A DNA stretch of 64,000 bases from Rhizobium aethiopicum (GCF_900094625.1 NZ_FMAJ01000001.1:620001-684000), one strand, 5' to 3'. Counted from the first letter of the stretch, positions 1 to 10,464 are shown. Numbers and translations are program-made. Notes: generated by a model from the sequence alone, not told the origin.

Positions 1-1089
1 CAGCGTATTGACGCCCTCGCCGCTGACGGCCGAGACGGCGACGACGTTACTGACGCCCGCCACCCTCTGCACCATCGTGTCGTGGACCTCAGGCTCCAAC
101 CGGTCGATCTTGTTCCAGACCTCGATCAGCCGCTTCTCCGCTTCGGCCTCGTCGATGCCGAGGTCGCCGAGGATGCGCATCACGTCGGAGCTCTGCGCCT
201 GATTGTCGGGATCGGACATGTCGCGGACATGCAGGATGAGATCGGCTTCCAGCACCTCTTCCAAGGTGGCGCGGAAGGCGGCGACGAGATGGGTGGGCAG
301 GTCCGAGATGAAGCCGACCGTGTCGGACAGGATGACGGTACGTCCGTGCGGCAGCTTCATGCGGCGCAGCGTCGGGTCGAGCGTGGCAAAGAGCATGTCT
401 TCAGCCAGCACGCCGGCGCCGGTGATGCGGTTGAACAGCGTCGATTTGCCGGCATTGGTGTAGCCGACAAGCGCGACGATCGGATGCGGCACCTTACGGC
501 GCTTGGCGCGGTGGAGCTGGCGGGTGCGCACGACCTGCTCCAGCTCGCGTTCGAGCTTGATGATGCGATCCTGCAGGAGCCGCCGGTCGGCTTCGATCTG
601 GGTTTCGCCGGGGCCGCCCATGAAACCGCCGCCGCCGCGCTGGCGTTCAAGGTGGGTCCAGCTGCGGACCAGCCGGCCCTTTTGGTAGTTCAGATGCGCC
701 AGATCGACCTGCAGCGTGCCCTCCTTGGTGGAGGCGCGGCGGCCGAAGATTTCGAGGATCAGGCCCGTCCGGTCGATGACCTTGGCGTTCCATTCCTTTT
801 CGAGATTGCGCTGCTGCACCGGCGTCAGCGGATGGTCGACGATGACGAGACCGGAATCGCGCTCGTCGAGCAGCGCCTTGATCTCCTCGATCTTGCCGGT
901 GCCGAGCAGCGTCGCCGGTCTCGGATCGTTGACCGGAACGATCGATCCGTTGACGACATCGAGGTCGATCGCCTGGGCAAGGCCCGTCGCCTCTTCGAGC
1001 CGGCTTTCCGGGGTGCGGGTCGAGGCCGATTCGGTCTGGCCGCCGCGGCTGCGCGATTTCAGAACCGGCACGACGACGGTCGCGCGCAT
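1..1089 (-). CDS. hflX: GTPase HflX, C-terminus cut off by window edge
   Basis: Ribosome-associated GTPase of the HflX family, which splits stalled or heat-damaged ribosomes. About 363 residues are visible. An N-terminal HflX domain is followed by a glycine-rich linker (RGGGGFMGGPGETQIEADRR, about 151-170) and a G domain with Walker A GYTNAGKSTLF (209-219), DTVGF and NKID. The last part of the G domain and the C-terminal domain lie outside. The ATG at 1089 is the first normal start. The frame stays open upstream to a TGA inside hfq without ATG, GTG or TTG, and an ATT at 1152 could add 21 residues (reads ISTRDTKND...). The gene directly follows hfq, the classical hfq-hflX arrangement. Confidence 0.93.
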   Translation of the reverse strand, partial: MRATVVVPVLKSRSRGGQTESASTRTPESRLEEATGLAQAIDLDVVNGSIVPVNDPRPATLLGTGKIEEIKALLDERDSGLVIVDHPLTPVQQRNLEKEWNAKVIDRTGLILEIFGRRASTKEGTLQVDLAHLNYQKGRLVRSWTHLERQRGGGGFMGGPGETQIEADRRLLQDRIIKLERELEQVVRTRQLHRAKRRKVPHPIVALVGYTNAGKSTLFNRITGAGVLAEDMLFATLDPTLRRMKLPHGRTVILSDTVGFISDLPTHLVAAFRATLEEVLEADLILHVRDMSDPDNQAQSSDVMRILGDLGIDEAEAEKRLIEVWNKIDRLEPEVHDTMVQRVAGVSNVVAVSAVSGEGVNTL

Positions 1090-1166
1090 ATCGTCCCTGT
1101 GCTTGGCGGCCTCAGGGATGATCGAATCGTTCTTGGTATCGCGTGTCGAAATGACGGCTGATCCTG

Positions 1167-1409
1167 TTAGGACGCGGCTTCTTCATTCTCGAACATCTGC
1201 ATCGGCTGGCCCGGCATGATCGTCGAGATCGCATGCTTATACACCAGCTGCGAGTGGCCGTCACGGCGAAGAAGAACACAGAAATTGTCGAAGGAGGTAA
1301 CAACGCCCGTGAGTTTCACGCCGTTGATCAAAAAGATTGTCAGGGAAATCTTTTGCTTGCGAACAGTATTGAGAAATAAGTCCTGCAGATTCTGAGAACG
1401 TTCCGCCAT
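1167..1409 (-). CDS. hfq: RNA chaperone Hfq
   Basis: Hexameric Sm-like RNA chaperone that pairs small RNAs with mRNAs; in rhizobia it affects nifA and stress control. The protein has 80 residues, normal for alphaproteobacterial Hfq. The N-terminus [14 protein letters not shown] is followed by Sm1 ([18 protein letters not shown]) and Sm2, which ends in [10 protein letters not shown] with the conserved KHA. The frame is open upstream for 17 more codons, but the ATG at 1409 matches the family start and has a purine-rich AGAAAGAAG stretch before it. It lies between the aminotransferase gene and hflX, and hflX begins just after its stop. Confidence 0.97.
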   Translation of the reverse strand: MAERSQNLQDLFLNTVRKQKISLTIFLINGVKLTGVVTSFDNFCVLLRRDGHSQLVYKHAISTIMPGQPMQMFENEEAAS

Positions 1410-1450
1410 CGCGCCGCTTCTTTCTTTATTGCCGACCTGAGCTGGCCGGT

Positions 1451-1478
1451 AGAATATCAATCAATCTCTCCACGCAAG
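1451..1478 (-). promoter_or_regulatory. candidate hfq promoter
   Basis: On the minus strand CTTGCG (1473-1478) and TATTCT (1451-1456) are separated by 16 bp, about 40 bp before the hfq start. This resembles the rhizobial housekeeping pattern CTTGAC-N17-CTATAT. It is inferred from the sequence only. Confidence 0.4.
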
Positions 1479-1520
1479 AGCGGCAGCACCCTCATTCCGC
1501 CGGTCCAGCAAATCTTGGTA

Positions 1521-2384
1521 TCAAATCGCAATCTTTTCCGCAACGTCGAAAAAGGCTTCGCGGACTTTCTGCGAGAGGCTGCCTGGGTGACCGTTGGCAA
1601 TGGCCCGGCCATCGACGGAAACCACCGGAAAACAAATGCTTGTGGCCGCGGTGAGGAAGACCTCGCGGGCTGCGAGCATTTCTGAAACGGAGAAGTTCCG
1701 CTCGGCGATCTTCAAGCCCAGCCTGGCTGCGACATCGATCAATGTGGTGCGGGTAATGCCGCGCAGAATGCCGTGTTCGGCCGGCCGCGTCACCAGCGTT
1801 CCCTCCGAATCAACGATCCAGACATTGGTCGCCGCCCCTTCCTTCACCATGCCGTCGCCATCGACATAGATCGCCTCCTGGGCGCCGGCTTCCTTGGCCT
1901 GCTGGCGGGCCATGGCGTTCGGCAACAGGCCGACCGACTTGATGTCGACGCGGTCCCAGCGGTTGTCGATAACGGTGATCGCCTTGATGCCATTCGCATT
2001 CTTGGCGGCGATGATCTTCGGATCGGTGCTCTTCGCGGTTATCACAAGCGAGGGGGGCGTGCCCTCAGCCGGGAAGACATGGTCACGGCGGGCAACGCCG
2101 CGCGTCACCTGCAGGTAGAAGAGCCCGTTGCGCACATGGTTGCGGCGCAGCGTCTGACGAATGACCTGCGTCAGCGCCGCCCGGCTCATCGGCCAGACGA
2201 TGCTGAGCTCACCGAGCGAACGGCCGAGACGGTTCAGGTGGCGCGTGAGGTCGACGATATAGCCGTGGCGCACCTCGCAGACCTCATAGACTCCGTCGGC
2301 GAACTGGTAGCCGCGGTCCTCGATATGCACGCTGGCATCGGAATGCTTGACGTAACGGCCGTTCACATAGGCAATTCTCGGCAT
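1521..2384 (-). CDS. dat: D-amino-acid aminotransferase (class IV, PLP)
   Basis: Fold-type IV pyridoxal-phosphate aminotransferase of 287 residues, most like D-alanine aminotransferase, which makes D-glutamate/D-alanine for peptidoglycan. The N-terminus YVNGRYVKHSDASVHIEDRG is typical of the family. The PLP lysine is K149 in VDIKSVGLLPNAMA. EGAATNVW and the late glycine-rich GILRGITRTTLI phosphate-binding region are present. A branched-chain or aminodeoxychorismate-lyase role cannot be fully excluded, but DIKS followed by LLPN favours the D-amino-acid type. The gene sits between ntrX and hfq on the same strand. Confidence 0.88.
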   Translation of the reverse strand: MPRIAYVNGRYVKHSDASVHIEDRGYQFADGVYEVCEVRHGYIVDLTRHLNRLGRSLGELSIVWPMSRAALTQVIRQTLRRNHVRNGLFYLQVTRGVARRDHVFPAEGTPPSLVITAKSTDPKIIAAKNANGIKAITVIDNRWDRVDIKSVGLLPNAMARQQAKEAGAQEAIYVDGDGMVKEGAATNVWIVDSEGTLVTRPAEHGILRGITRTTLIDVAARLGLKIAERNFSVSEMLAAREVFLTAATSICFPVVSVDGRAIANGHPGSLSQKVREAFFDVAEKIAI

Positions 2385-2447
2385 GGGAAACCTGGTCTTC
2401 GGGAGGCGATAGAGGGATGCGGCGCGGCAATGGCCCCGCCGGAAGGA

Positions 2448-3812
2448 TCAGACGCCGAGCGACTTCAGCTTGCGGTGCAGCGCCGAACGCTCCATGCCGA
2501 CGAATTCGGCGGTGCGCGAGATATTGCCGCCGAAGCGGTTGATCTGGGCGATCAGATAATCCTTCTCGAACATCTCGCGGGCTTCGCGCAGCGGCAGCGT
2601 CATGATGTGGTAATCGTTCTTGGCCGAAACCTTCGGCAGCATGTCGCCAAGGTCGGTCGGCAGCATGTCGGCGGTGATCGCCGTGTCCGGCCCGTCGGTG
2701 CGGGCAAGGATCATCAGCCGCTCGATATTGTTGCGCAGCTGGCGGATATTGCCCGGCCAGTCATGGGCCTGCAGCACGGCCATGGCATCGTCGCCGATAC
2801 GGCGCGGACGAATGCCGGCCTGTTCGGAAATCTGGCGCATGAGCTGATCGACGAGGAAGGGAATGTCCTCGCGGCGCTCGGCAAGCTGCGGCACACGCAC
2901 CGGCACGACGGCAAGGCGATGATAGAGATCCTCGCGGAACCAACCTTCGGCGATGCGGCTCTCGAGATTATAGGCGGTCGAGGAAATGATGCGGACATCG
3001 ACCTTGACGCGCTTGGAACCACCGACCCGCTCGAACTGCTGATCGACCAGCACGCGCAGGATCTTGTTCTGCGTCTCGCGCGGCATCTCGCCGACCTCGT
3101 CGAGATAGAGGATGCCGCGATGCGCTTCCTCGAGTGCGCCGATCTTGCGCGCCTGGCCAGGCGTGCCCTCGGTGCCGAAGAGCGCTACCTCCATCCGATC
3201 GGGCGTAATGTTGGCGGCATTCAGCGCCACGAAGGGGCCATTGGCGCGGGCCGACTTCTTGTGGATCATCCGCGCCACCAGCTCCTTGCCGGAGCCGGAT
3301 GCACCGAGAATCATGATGCGGCTGTTGGTCGGCGACACCTTCTCGATCGTCTGGCGCAGCTGCGACACGGCAACCGAAGTGCCGATCAGCTCCAGGGCAT
3401 CGCCGGTGCGCCGCTTCAACTCGGAAACCTCGCGCTTGAGCTTTGAATTTTCCAGCGCGCGTTCGGCGATCAGGATCAGCCGGTCGGCCTTGAAGGGCTT
3501 CTCGATGAAATCGAAAGCGCCGCGCTTGATCGCCGAGACGGCGGTCTCGATGTTGCCGTGGCCCGAGATCATCACGACCGGCAGGTCGGGATGGCGGGTC
3601 TTGATCTCATCCAGCAGCGACAGGCCATCGAGCTTGCTGCCCTGCATCCAGATATCGAGGAAGATCAGCCGCGGCACGCGATCGGAGATCGCCGCCAGCG
3701 CGCTGTCGCTGTCGTGAGCCGTTCGCGTCTCGTGTCCCTCGTCGGAGAGAATGCCGGAAACGATCTCGCGAATATCGTGCTCGTCGTCGACGACGAGAAT
3801 ATCAGAGGCCAT
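2448..3812 (-). CDS. ntrX: response regulator NtrX
   Basis: DNA-binding partner of the NtrY sensor, linked to nitrogen and redox control and, in related bacteria, to envelope and cell-cycle genes. From the ATG at 3812 (MASDILVVDDEHD) it has 454 residues; a start at 3830 would add 6. A receiver domain (phosphoacceptor D53, LIFLDIWMQG) leads to an AAA+ domain (Walker A GASGSGKE) and a C-terminal Fis-type HTH (GGNISRTAEFVGMERSALHR). The sigma-54 contact loop GAFTGA is absent: after ALFGTEG comes TPGQARKIG. This is the known alphaproteobacterial NtrX form, so sigma-54 activation is unlikely. Its start overlaps the end of ntrY. Confidence 0.96.
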   Translation of the reverse strand: MASDILVVDDEHDIREIVSGILSDEGHETRTAHDSDSALAAISDRVPRLIFLDIWMQGSKLDGLSLLDEIKTRHPDLPVVMISGHGNIETAVSAIKRGAFDFIEKPFKADRLILIAERALENSKLKREVSELKRRTGDALELIGTSVAVSQLRQTIEKVSPTNSRIMILGASGSGKELVARMIHKKSARANGPFVALNAANITPDRMEVALFGTEGTPGQARKIGALEEAHRGILYLDEVGEMPRETQNKILRVLVDQQFERVGGSKRVKVDVRIISSTAYNLESRIAEGWFREDLYHRLAVVPVRVPQLAERREDIPFLVDQLMRQISEQAGIRPRRIGDDAMAVLQAHDWPGNIRQLRNNIERLMILARTDGPDTAITADMLPTDLGDMLPKVSAKNDYHIMTLPLREAREMFEKDYLIAQINRFGGNISRTAEFVGMERSALHRKLKSLGV

Positions 3813-6069
3813 AAACGCTTTCCTTGTCATTGGCGGCGGGGGCAGCGGGCGTCGGATCCCGCCGTGGCAGATGCACGCGGATCATTGCCCCTCTTCCCCG
3901 GTCGAAATCGGCGGGCGCATCATGCAGCTCGAGCTGCCCGCCATGTTCCTCGATGATCTTCTTGACGATGGCGAGCCCAAGGCCCGTGCCCTTCTCGCGC
4001 ATCGTCATGTAGGGTTCCAGAATGCTGTGGCGGTTCTCCACCGGCAGACCACGGCCGTTGTCGATCACGTCGACGGTGAATCGGTCGCGGCCGGCATCGA
4101 AGGCGGCGCGAACGAGAATCTTGCGTTCGTCGCGTTCCTCACTCGGAACGGCTTCGATCGCTTCGACGGCATTCTTGATCAGATTTCCGAAAGCCTGGCC
4201 GAGCATGCGACTGTCGAACAGGCCTTCCAGCGGCTGATCGCCGAAATCCTGCTGGAAGGTAACGTGATGATTGCCCATTTCGCGCAGGAAGATGACGTCC
4301 CGCAGGATATCACGCAGGTCGCTCGGCTCCTTGGTCGGTTTCGGCATGCGGGCGAAGGCGGAGAATTCGTCGACCATGCGGCCGATATCGCCGACCTGAC
4401 GGATGATCGTATCCGTGCACTGGTCGAATACGGTTCGGTCGTCCTGGTTGATCTGCTTGCCGTAGCGGCGCTGGATGCGCTCGGCGGACAGCTGGATCGG
4501 CGTCAGCGGGTTCTTGATCTCGTGGGCAATGCGCCTTGCCACATCACCCCAGGCTGTCGAGCGCTGGGCAATGACGAGGTCGGTGATGTCGTCGAGCGTA
4601 ATCACATAGGATTCGCTCATGTCGCGGACTTCCTCGCGGGTGACCTGCACGCTCAGCGTCCTCACCGTGCCGCCGCGCACCAGCGCGATCTGCTTTCGGA
4701 AATCGCCGCGATGACGCACCGCCGCTTCGGTCAGCACCTGATCGACCTCGGGCGCGATATCGGCCAGCTGCTTGCCAAGCATCTCGTCGGCCGGAAGCGC
4801 CATCAGCGTCTCGGCCGAGCTGTTGACGATGGCGATCCGGCGATCCTGCTCGACGCCGATAACGGCTGCGGTAACGCCCGACAGCACCGCCTCGATGAAG
4901 CGCCGGCGGTCATCGACTTCGTCCTTGGCCTCGAGGATCTCGTCGCGCTGAGTGCGGATTTCCGAGATCATCTTGTTGAAGGTGCGCGAGAGATTGGCGA
5001 CGTCGCCGTCGACGGCATGGACCGGCACGACGATATCCATATTACCCGATGCGACGCTGTCGGCCGCCGTGATCAGCAGGCGGATCGGCCGGACGATGCG
5101 GTCGGCAACGGCGATCGCCGTCCAGATCGCTGCCAAGAGCACGATCAGCGCGAAACCGATATAGAGCACTGCGAAGGCAATCTGCAGCGAGAAGCGGTTG
5201 GCCTCCATAGAACGGTATTCGGTGGCGTTCTCCTCCATCATGCGCATGGCGCCCATGACCTTGGGATCGACGGCCCGCACCGTATAGAGGAAGGTGCCCT
5301 GGATGGCGTCGAGCTTGATGATGGCGCCGACCAGGTTGGTGACACCGGGCGGGATCAGCGTCGGCTGGCCGGCCGCCGCCTTTTCCAGCGCGTCCTGCGG
5401 AATCGCCGGCAGCGGTTTTTCCGTGGTGATATCGGCCTGGACGACCACCGAGCCGTCGCGTTCGACGAGAAAGGCGCCGAGCAAGCCGCGCCCCCTCGCC
5501 TGTCGCGTCATCAGTTCGGCAAAACCCGTGCGGTCGAGGCTGTAGAGGGCGCGGTTGCGCTCCAGGTCGTTGGCCATGGAGACCGTCTGCCCCTGCAGAT
5601 AGCTGGCGTTCTCCAGCATATAGGCCTGGCCGATATTGCGCGACGAGCTGACGATCGACTGGGTGCGCAACGCAAACCAGCGGTCGAGGCCGGCATTCAG
5701 CGTGATGCTGGCAAAGATGGCGACGAGAATCGCCGGCGTGATCGCAACAATCGAGAAGAGCACGACGATGCGGATGTGCAGGCGTGCGGCCGCCCTGCCC
5801 CGTGTACGCGCCTTGAGCAGCCTTGCCACCTCGCGGGCGATGAGCGCCAGCAGCGTCAGGACGAAGAAAGAATTGACGATCACCGAAGTGATGACGACAT
5901 GCGACGTCGGCGCGATCGGCGTCAGCCCGAGCAGCACGAAGAGTGTCACCGTGGCGCAGAGAAGCGCGCCGCCGGCGAGCACGAGGCCCGGCACGGCGAA
6001 AAGGGCGCGGCGATCGGTCACTGTCGTCACCGCCTCGCCCGCCGCCGGCGCTACCCCATCCTGCGTCAT
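3802..6069 (-). CDS. ntrY: sensor histidine kinase NtrY
   Basis: Membrane histidine kinase of 755 residues paired with NtrX. Hydrophobic segments lie near residues 24-48, 58-78, 99-125 and 297-322, with a periplasmic sensor region between the last two. A HAMP linker follows (about 320-375), then PAS (about 390-500). The DHp box is [15 protein letters not shown] with phosphoacceptor H516. The ATPase domain shows NLIKNAVEAIEAV, DNGRGLP and GTGLGLAIVKKIIEEHGG. The stop overlaps the ntrX start by 11 bp. An aldo/keto reductase gene separates it from ntrBC. Confidence 0.96.
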   Translation of the reverse strand: MTQDGVAPAAGEAVTTVTDRRALFAVPGLVLAGGALLCATVTLFVLLGLTPIAPTSHVVITSVIVNSFFVLTLLALIAREVARLLKARTRGRAAARLHIRIVVLFSIVAITPAILVAIFASITLNAGLDRWFALRTQSIVSSSRNIGQAYMLENASYLQGQTVSMANDLERNRALYSLDRTGFAELMTRQARGRGLLGAFLVERDGSVVVQADITTEKPLPAIPQDALEKAAAGQPTLIPPGVTNLVGAIIKLDAIQGTFLYTVRAVDPKVMGAMRMMEENATEYRSMEANRFSLQIAFAVLYIGFALIVLLAAIWTAIAVADRIVRPIRLLITAADSVASGNMDIVVPVHAVDGDVANLSRTFNKMISEIRTQRDEILEAKDEVDDRRRFIEAVLSGVTAAVIGVEQDRRIAIVNSSAETLMALPADEMLGKQLADIAPEVDQVLTEAAVRHRGDFRKQIALVRGGTVRTLSVQVTREEVRDMSESYVITLDDITDLVIAQRSTAWGDVARRIAHEIKNPLTPIQLSAERIQRRYGKQINQDDRTVFDQCTDTIIRQVGDIGRMVDEFSAFARMPKPTKEPSDLRDILRDVIFLREMGNHHVTFQQDFGDQPLEGLFDSRMLGQAFGNLIKNAVEAIEAVPSEERDERKILVRAAFDAGRDRFTVDVIDNGRGLPVENRHSILEPYMTMREKGTGLGLAIVKKIIEEHGGQLELHDAPADFDRGRGAMIRVHLPRRDPTPAAPAANDKESVYGL

Positions 6070-6287
6070 TCGGCCTCTCTTCAGACGGCCCGCCGCCGTC
6101 CCGCCATCCGATCGAAGCCAAAGAACGCCGGCTCAGGAAAGCCAGCGTCGAAACGACTCGATCGGGAGCGAAATGTCCAAAACCCTTGCGTGACCTTTAA
6201 GCAACGCATTGTGGCGAAAGTGCAACGCCGGCCGTCACATTGTCAAGCCGCGCGGGCGCCCGCAGCGCCACAGTTTTGGTGACATGC

Positions 6288-7277
6288 CTAGAAGCGACGC
6301 GGTCCTTCGGGTTTGTTGCCGACGATCCCGTCAATCCGCTCCAGCACCTCCGATGTCATCTTGTGCCGATGTGAGAGCGCCGCGAGATTGTCCTGCAGCT
6401 GGCTCGCGCGCGAAGCGCCGAGAATGACTGTGGAGACGTTGCGATTGGCGAGGCACCACAGAAGGGCGAGATGGGTGATCGACAGGCCGATCTCGTCTGC
6501 GAGCCGTGCCAGTTCGCCGACTTGTTGGAGCTGGGCGCGGCCGGCATCGCTCGACCATTTTTCCTTCAGCCATTCGTAGCCGGGCAGGTTCATGCGGCTG
6601 TCAGCGGGCACGCCGTTATTGTACTTGCCGGTCAGGACGCCGGAGGCGAGCGGCGACCAGATCGTCGTGCCAAGGCCGATCAGGTCGTAAAGCGGGAGGT
6701 AATCAGCCTCGACCTTCTGGCGTTCGAAGATGTTGTACTGCGGCTGTTCCATGGTCGGCGGTGTGATGCGCAGGTCGCGGGCAACGGCGTAGGCTTCGGT
6801 CAACTGCTGGGCGGACCATTCGGAGGTTCCCCAATAGAGCACCTTACCCTGCGAGACGAGATCGTGCATCGCCCGCACCGTTTCCTCGATCGGCGTGTCG
6901 ATATCCGGCCGGTGGCAGAAATAGAGGTCGAGGTAATCGACCTGAAGCCGCTTCAGTGCCGCATGGCAGGCATCGGTCACATGCTTGCGCGACAGACCGC
7001 GCTGCGTCGGCTTCTGGCCGCCCCAGAAAACCTTGCTCGAGACGATAAAGCTGTCGCGGCTCCAGCCCAGGGACTTCAGCGCCTCGCCCATGACGATTTC
7101 GGATTTGCCGCTTTCATAGCCCTCGGCATTGTCGAAGAAGTTCACCCCGTTGTTGTAGGCAAGCCGCATGAGATCGACAGCGTCGCCGCCGTTCACCTGC
7201 TTGCCGAAAGTGACCCATGAGCCGAAGGAGAACTCACTCACCTGCAAGCCCGACTTTCCCAAACGACGATATTCCAT
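6288..7277 (-). CDS. aldo/keto reductase, K+-channel beta-subunit-like
   Basis: NADPH-dependent aldo/keto reductase of 329 residues, closest in feel to the YghZ / voltage-gated K+ channel beta-subunit group (MEYRRLGKSGLQVSEFSFG). The catalytic tetrad is visible: D and Y in FFDNAEGYESG, K in IVSSKVFWGG, H in YFCHRPD. The C-terminal cofactor segment STVILGASRASQLQDN is present. The substrate is not known. A GTG lies one codon before the chosen ATG (7277). It sits between ntrY and ntrC, all on the minus strand, but gaps of about 220 and 580 bp with a terminator suggest its own transcription unit. Confidence 0.88.
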   Translation of the reverse strand: MEYRRLGKSGLQVSEFSFGSWVTFGKQVNGGDAVDLMRLAYNNGVNFFDNAEGYESGKSEIVMGEALKSLGWSRDSFIVSSKVFWGGQKPTQRGLSRKHVTDACHAALKRLQVDYLDLYFCHRPDIDTPIEETVRAMHDLVSQGKVLYWGTSEWSAQQLTEAYAVARDLRITPPTMEQPQYNIFERQKVEADYLPLYDLIGLGTTIWSPLASGVLTGKYNNGVPADSRMNLPGYEWLKEKWSSDAGRAQLQQVGELARLADEIGLSITHLALLWCLANRNVSTVILGASRASQLQDNLAALSHRHKMTSEVLERIDGIVGNKPEGPRRF

Positions 7278-7453
7278 CACGCAGCTCCCGGAAATTGAAC
7301 ATTGGCCGACCGTTCACCGAGGCCGGCACCACACGATCGATCGGCGACCGATCCGCCTAATCTATGGCGTCGACAGCGATATGCGAGGCGCAGCCCGCCA
7401 AATTGACCGTTATGAAACATGATGTCGCAGTCCCGCCGGTCCCGACCGCATAG

Positions 7454-7487
7454 AAAAGGGCGCTCCACGACATCGGTCGGAGCGCCC
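7454..7487 (-). terminator. Rho-independent terminator, minus strand
   Basis: Read on the minus strand, a perfect 9-bp stem GGGCGCTCC / GGAGCGCCC (7479-7487 with 7458-7466) and a 12-nt loop are followed by TTTT (7454-7457). It lies 375 bp downstream of the ntrC stop and 177 bp upstream of the aldo/keto reductase. It therefore ends either a long ntrC 3' UTR or a separate minus-strand small RNA. Confidence 0.75.
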
Positions 7488-7611
7488 ATGGCGTGCTGTC
7501 GACGACAGTTGCGGCGGAAGTAGACAGCAGCAACGGCAGATGACGAGATTCGGAACGGATAGGCAACATGCGCGCGCAGTTTGCGACACTGCCGCCCGCC
7601 GATCGACCCCG

Positions 7612-7642
7612 TTATCCACCAGTTATCCACAGCCTATCCACA
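7612..7642 (+). repeat. three tandem DnaA-box-like 9-mers, 11-bp spacing
   Basis: TTATCCACC (7612-7620), TTATCCACA (7623-7631) and CTATCCACA (7634-7642) begin exactly 11 bp apart, about one helical turn. The middle one is a perfect consensus DnaA box; the others have one mismatch each. They lie between the two terminators of this gap. No dnaA, parAB or hemE gene is nearby, so this is not an obvious origin. Confidence 0.6.
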
Positions 7643-7827
7643 GGCGCGGCGACGACGACCACAGCAACTTCAATGACATTTGCCCGATGGCAAACAATAG
7701 CTCCCAAATACTATGTGACCATCGGATGACACTGCACTTTTGTTTGCGGACGCAGATACAAACCGCAATCGGGCTCGGATAGATTTGATTTTGTTCCCGA
7801 CCGTGGCGGCGGATCCTGGGAGGAGGT

Positions 7828-7861
7828 GGCGGTGGGCAAACGAGGAGCCCACCGCCGTTTT

Positions 7862-7862
<1 letters not shown>
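7828..7862 (+). terminator. Rho-independent terminator, plus strand, abutting ntrC 3' end
   Basis: A perfect 10-bp stem GGCGGTGGGC / GCCCACCGCC (7828-7837 with 7847-7856) with a 9-nt loop is followed by GTTTTT (7857-7862). The T-run is on the plus strand, so it terminates rightward transcription. No plus-strand gene is recognised upstream. On the minus strand the same stem follows the ntrC stop directly but lacks a T-run. Confidence 0.75.
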
Positions 7863-9309
<1,447 letters not shown>

Positions 9310-9313
<4 letters not shown>

Positions 9314-10464
9314 CGAGAAGGTCCTGTCGAGCTTGCGGAAGAAGCATCCTCGAGCGAGGCGTCCTTCGACGCCGGCATGAGAACGCGGAAAGTCGTGCGG
9401 CTGTTCTGGCTGTCGCATTCAATGATGCCGCCGTGATCGCCGATGATCTTGGCGACCAATGCGAGGCCGAGGCCGCTGCCGTTCGTCTTGGTGGTGATGA
9501 AGGGATCGAAGAGATGCGGCAACAGGTCGGTGGGCACGCCGGGGCCATTGTCGTGGACGCAGAACTCCAGCGGCAGCGAGATCTTTTCACGCGTGCCGGC
9601 GACCGACAGACGGATGCCGGGGCGATAGGCCGTCGTCAGCATGATCTCGCCGTCTGGCCGATCGCCCACGGCTTCGGCGGCGTTCTTCACCAGGTTGAGA
9701 AAGACCTGAACGAGCTGATCCCGATTGGCATAAACCGCCGGCAACGACGGGTCGTAACTCTCGGTGATGCGGATGTTGCGGGCAAAGCCCGCCTTGGCGA
9801 CCGCCTTCACGTGATCGAGCACGGAATGGATGTTGACCGGCATGCGGTCGACCGGCCGTTCATCGGAAAAGACTTCCATTCGATCGACCAGCGATACGAT
9901 GCGGTCGGTTTCGTCGCAGATCAGCCGGGTCAACGCCCGGTCATCGTCGACCGCGGACTGTTCGAGCAACTGCGCAGCACCCCGGATACCGGAGAGCGGG
10001 TTCTTGATCTCATGCGCCAGCATCGAGGCGAGACCGGTGACCGATCGGGCCGCGGCGCGATGCGTCAGCTGCCGGTCGATCTTGTCGGCCATCGATCGTT
10101 CTTGGAAGACGATGACGACGGCGCCGGTTTCGCTCAGCACCGGAGCGACATAGAGATCGACGAGCTTGTCCTGGCCAAGCCGCGGCGAGCTCAGGTCGAC
10201 ACGGTATTCGTTGACCGGCGCCTTGCGCTCGCGCACCTGGTCGATGAGCGCCAGCAGCGGACTGCCGAAGGGGATGAAGGTCGAGATTCGGTAACGCGCC
10301 AGATGCGAGGCGCTGGCGCCGAAGAAAGCTTCCGCTTCCCAATTGGCGAAGGCGACGAAACCGGATTCATCGACCATGATGACCGGGTTCTGGATGGCGT
10401 TCAGCACGGCCATGGCAACGGTTCCGCCGGCGTGGTCGGGCGGAGATGTCGTATCCTTCGTCAT
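9310..10464 (-). CDS. ntrB: nitrogen sensor kinase NtrB
   Basis: Soluble histidine kinase/phosphatase of 384 residues that controls NtrC in response to PII. N-terminal PAS domain (about 15-120, [22 protein letters not shown]), DHp box [15 protein letters not shown] with H151, then the ATPase domain with [20 protein letters not shown] and [18 protein letters not shown]. No membrane segment is seen. The start overlaps the dusB stop by ATGA, and the stop overlaps ntrC by ATGA, so the three genes are translationally coupled. Confidence 0.97.

Larger units (their letters stand above)
7278..7861. other. 584-bp intergenic region between aldo/keto reductase and ntrC
   Basis: No convincing protein-coding frame. 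It contains a minus-strand terminator (7454-7487), a plus-strand terminator ending at the ntrC stop (7828-7862), three phased DnaA-box-like 9-mers (7612-7642), a short palindrome TTTGCC-CGAT-GGCAAA (7679-7694), and on the minus strand a CCTCCTCCC tract (near 7818-7826) resembling the anti-Shine-Dalgarno loops of some rhizobial trans-acting sRNAs. The two opposed terminators fit one or two small RNA genes, but no promoter could be fixed. Confidence 0.5.

Noticed and set aside
3751-6282. Long open plus-strand frame (843 codons) opposite ntrY; similar ones opposite ntrX, hflX, bamA and lpdA
   Set aside because: Mirror frames caused by strong third-position GC bias in the true genes. The translations are rich in His/Arg/Asp with no family motif.
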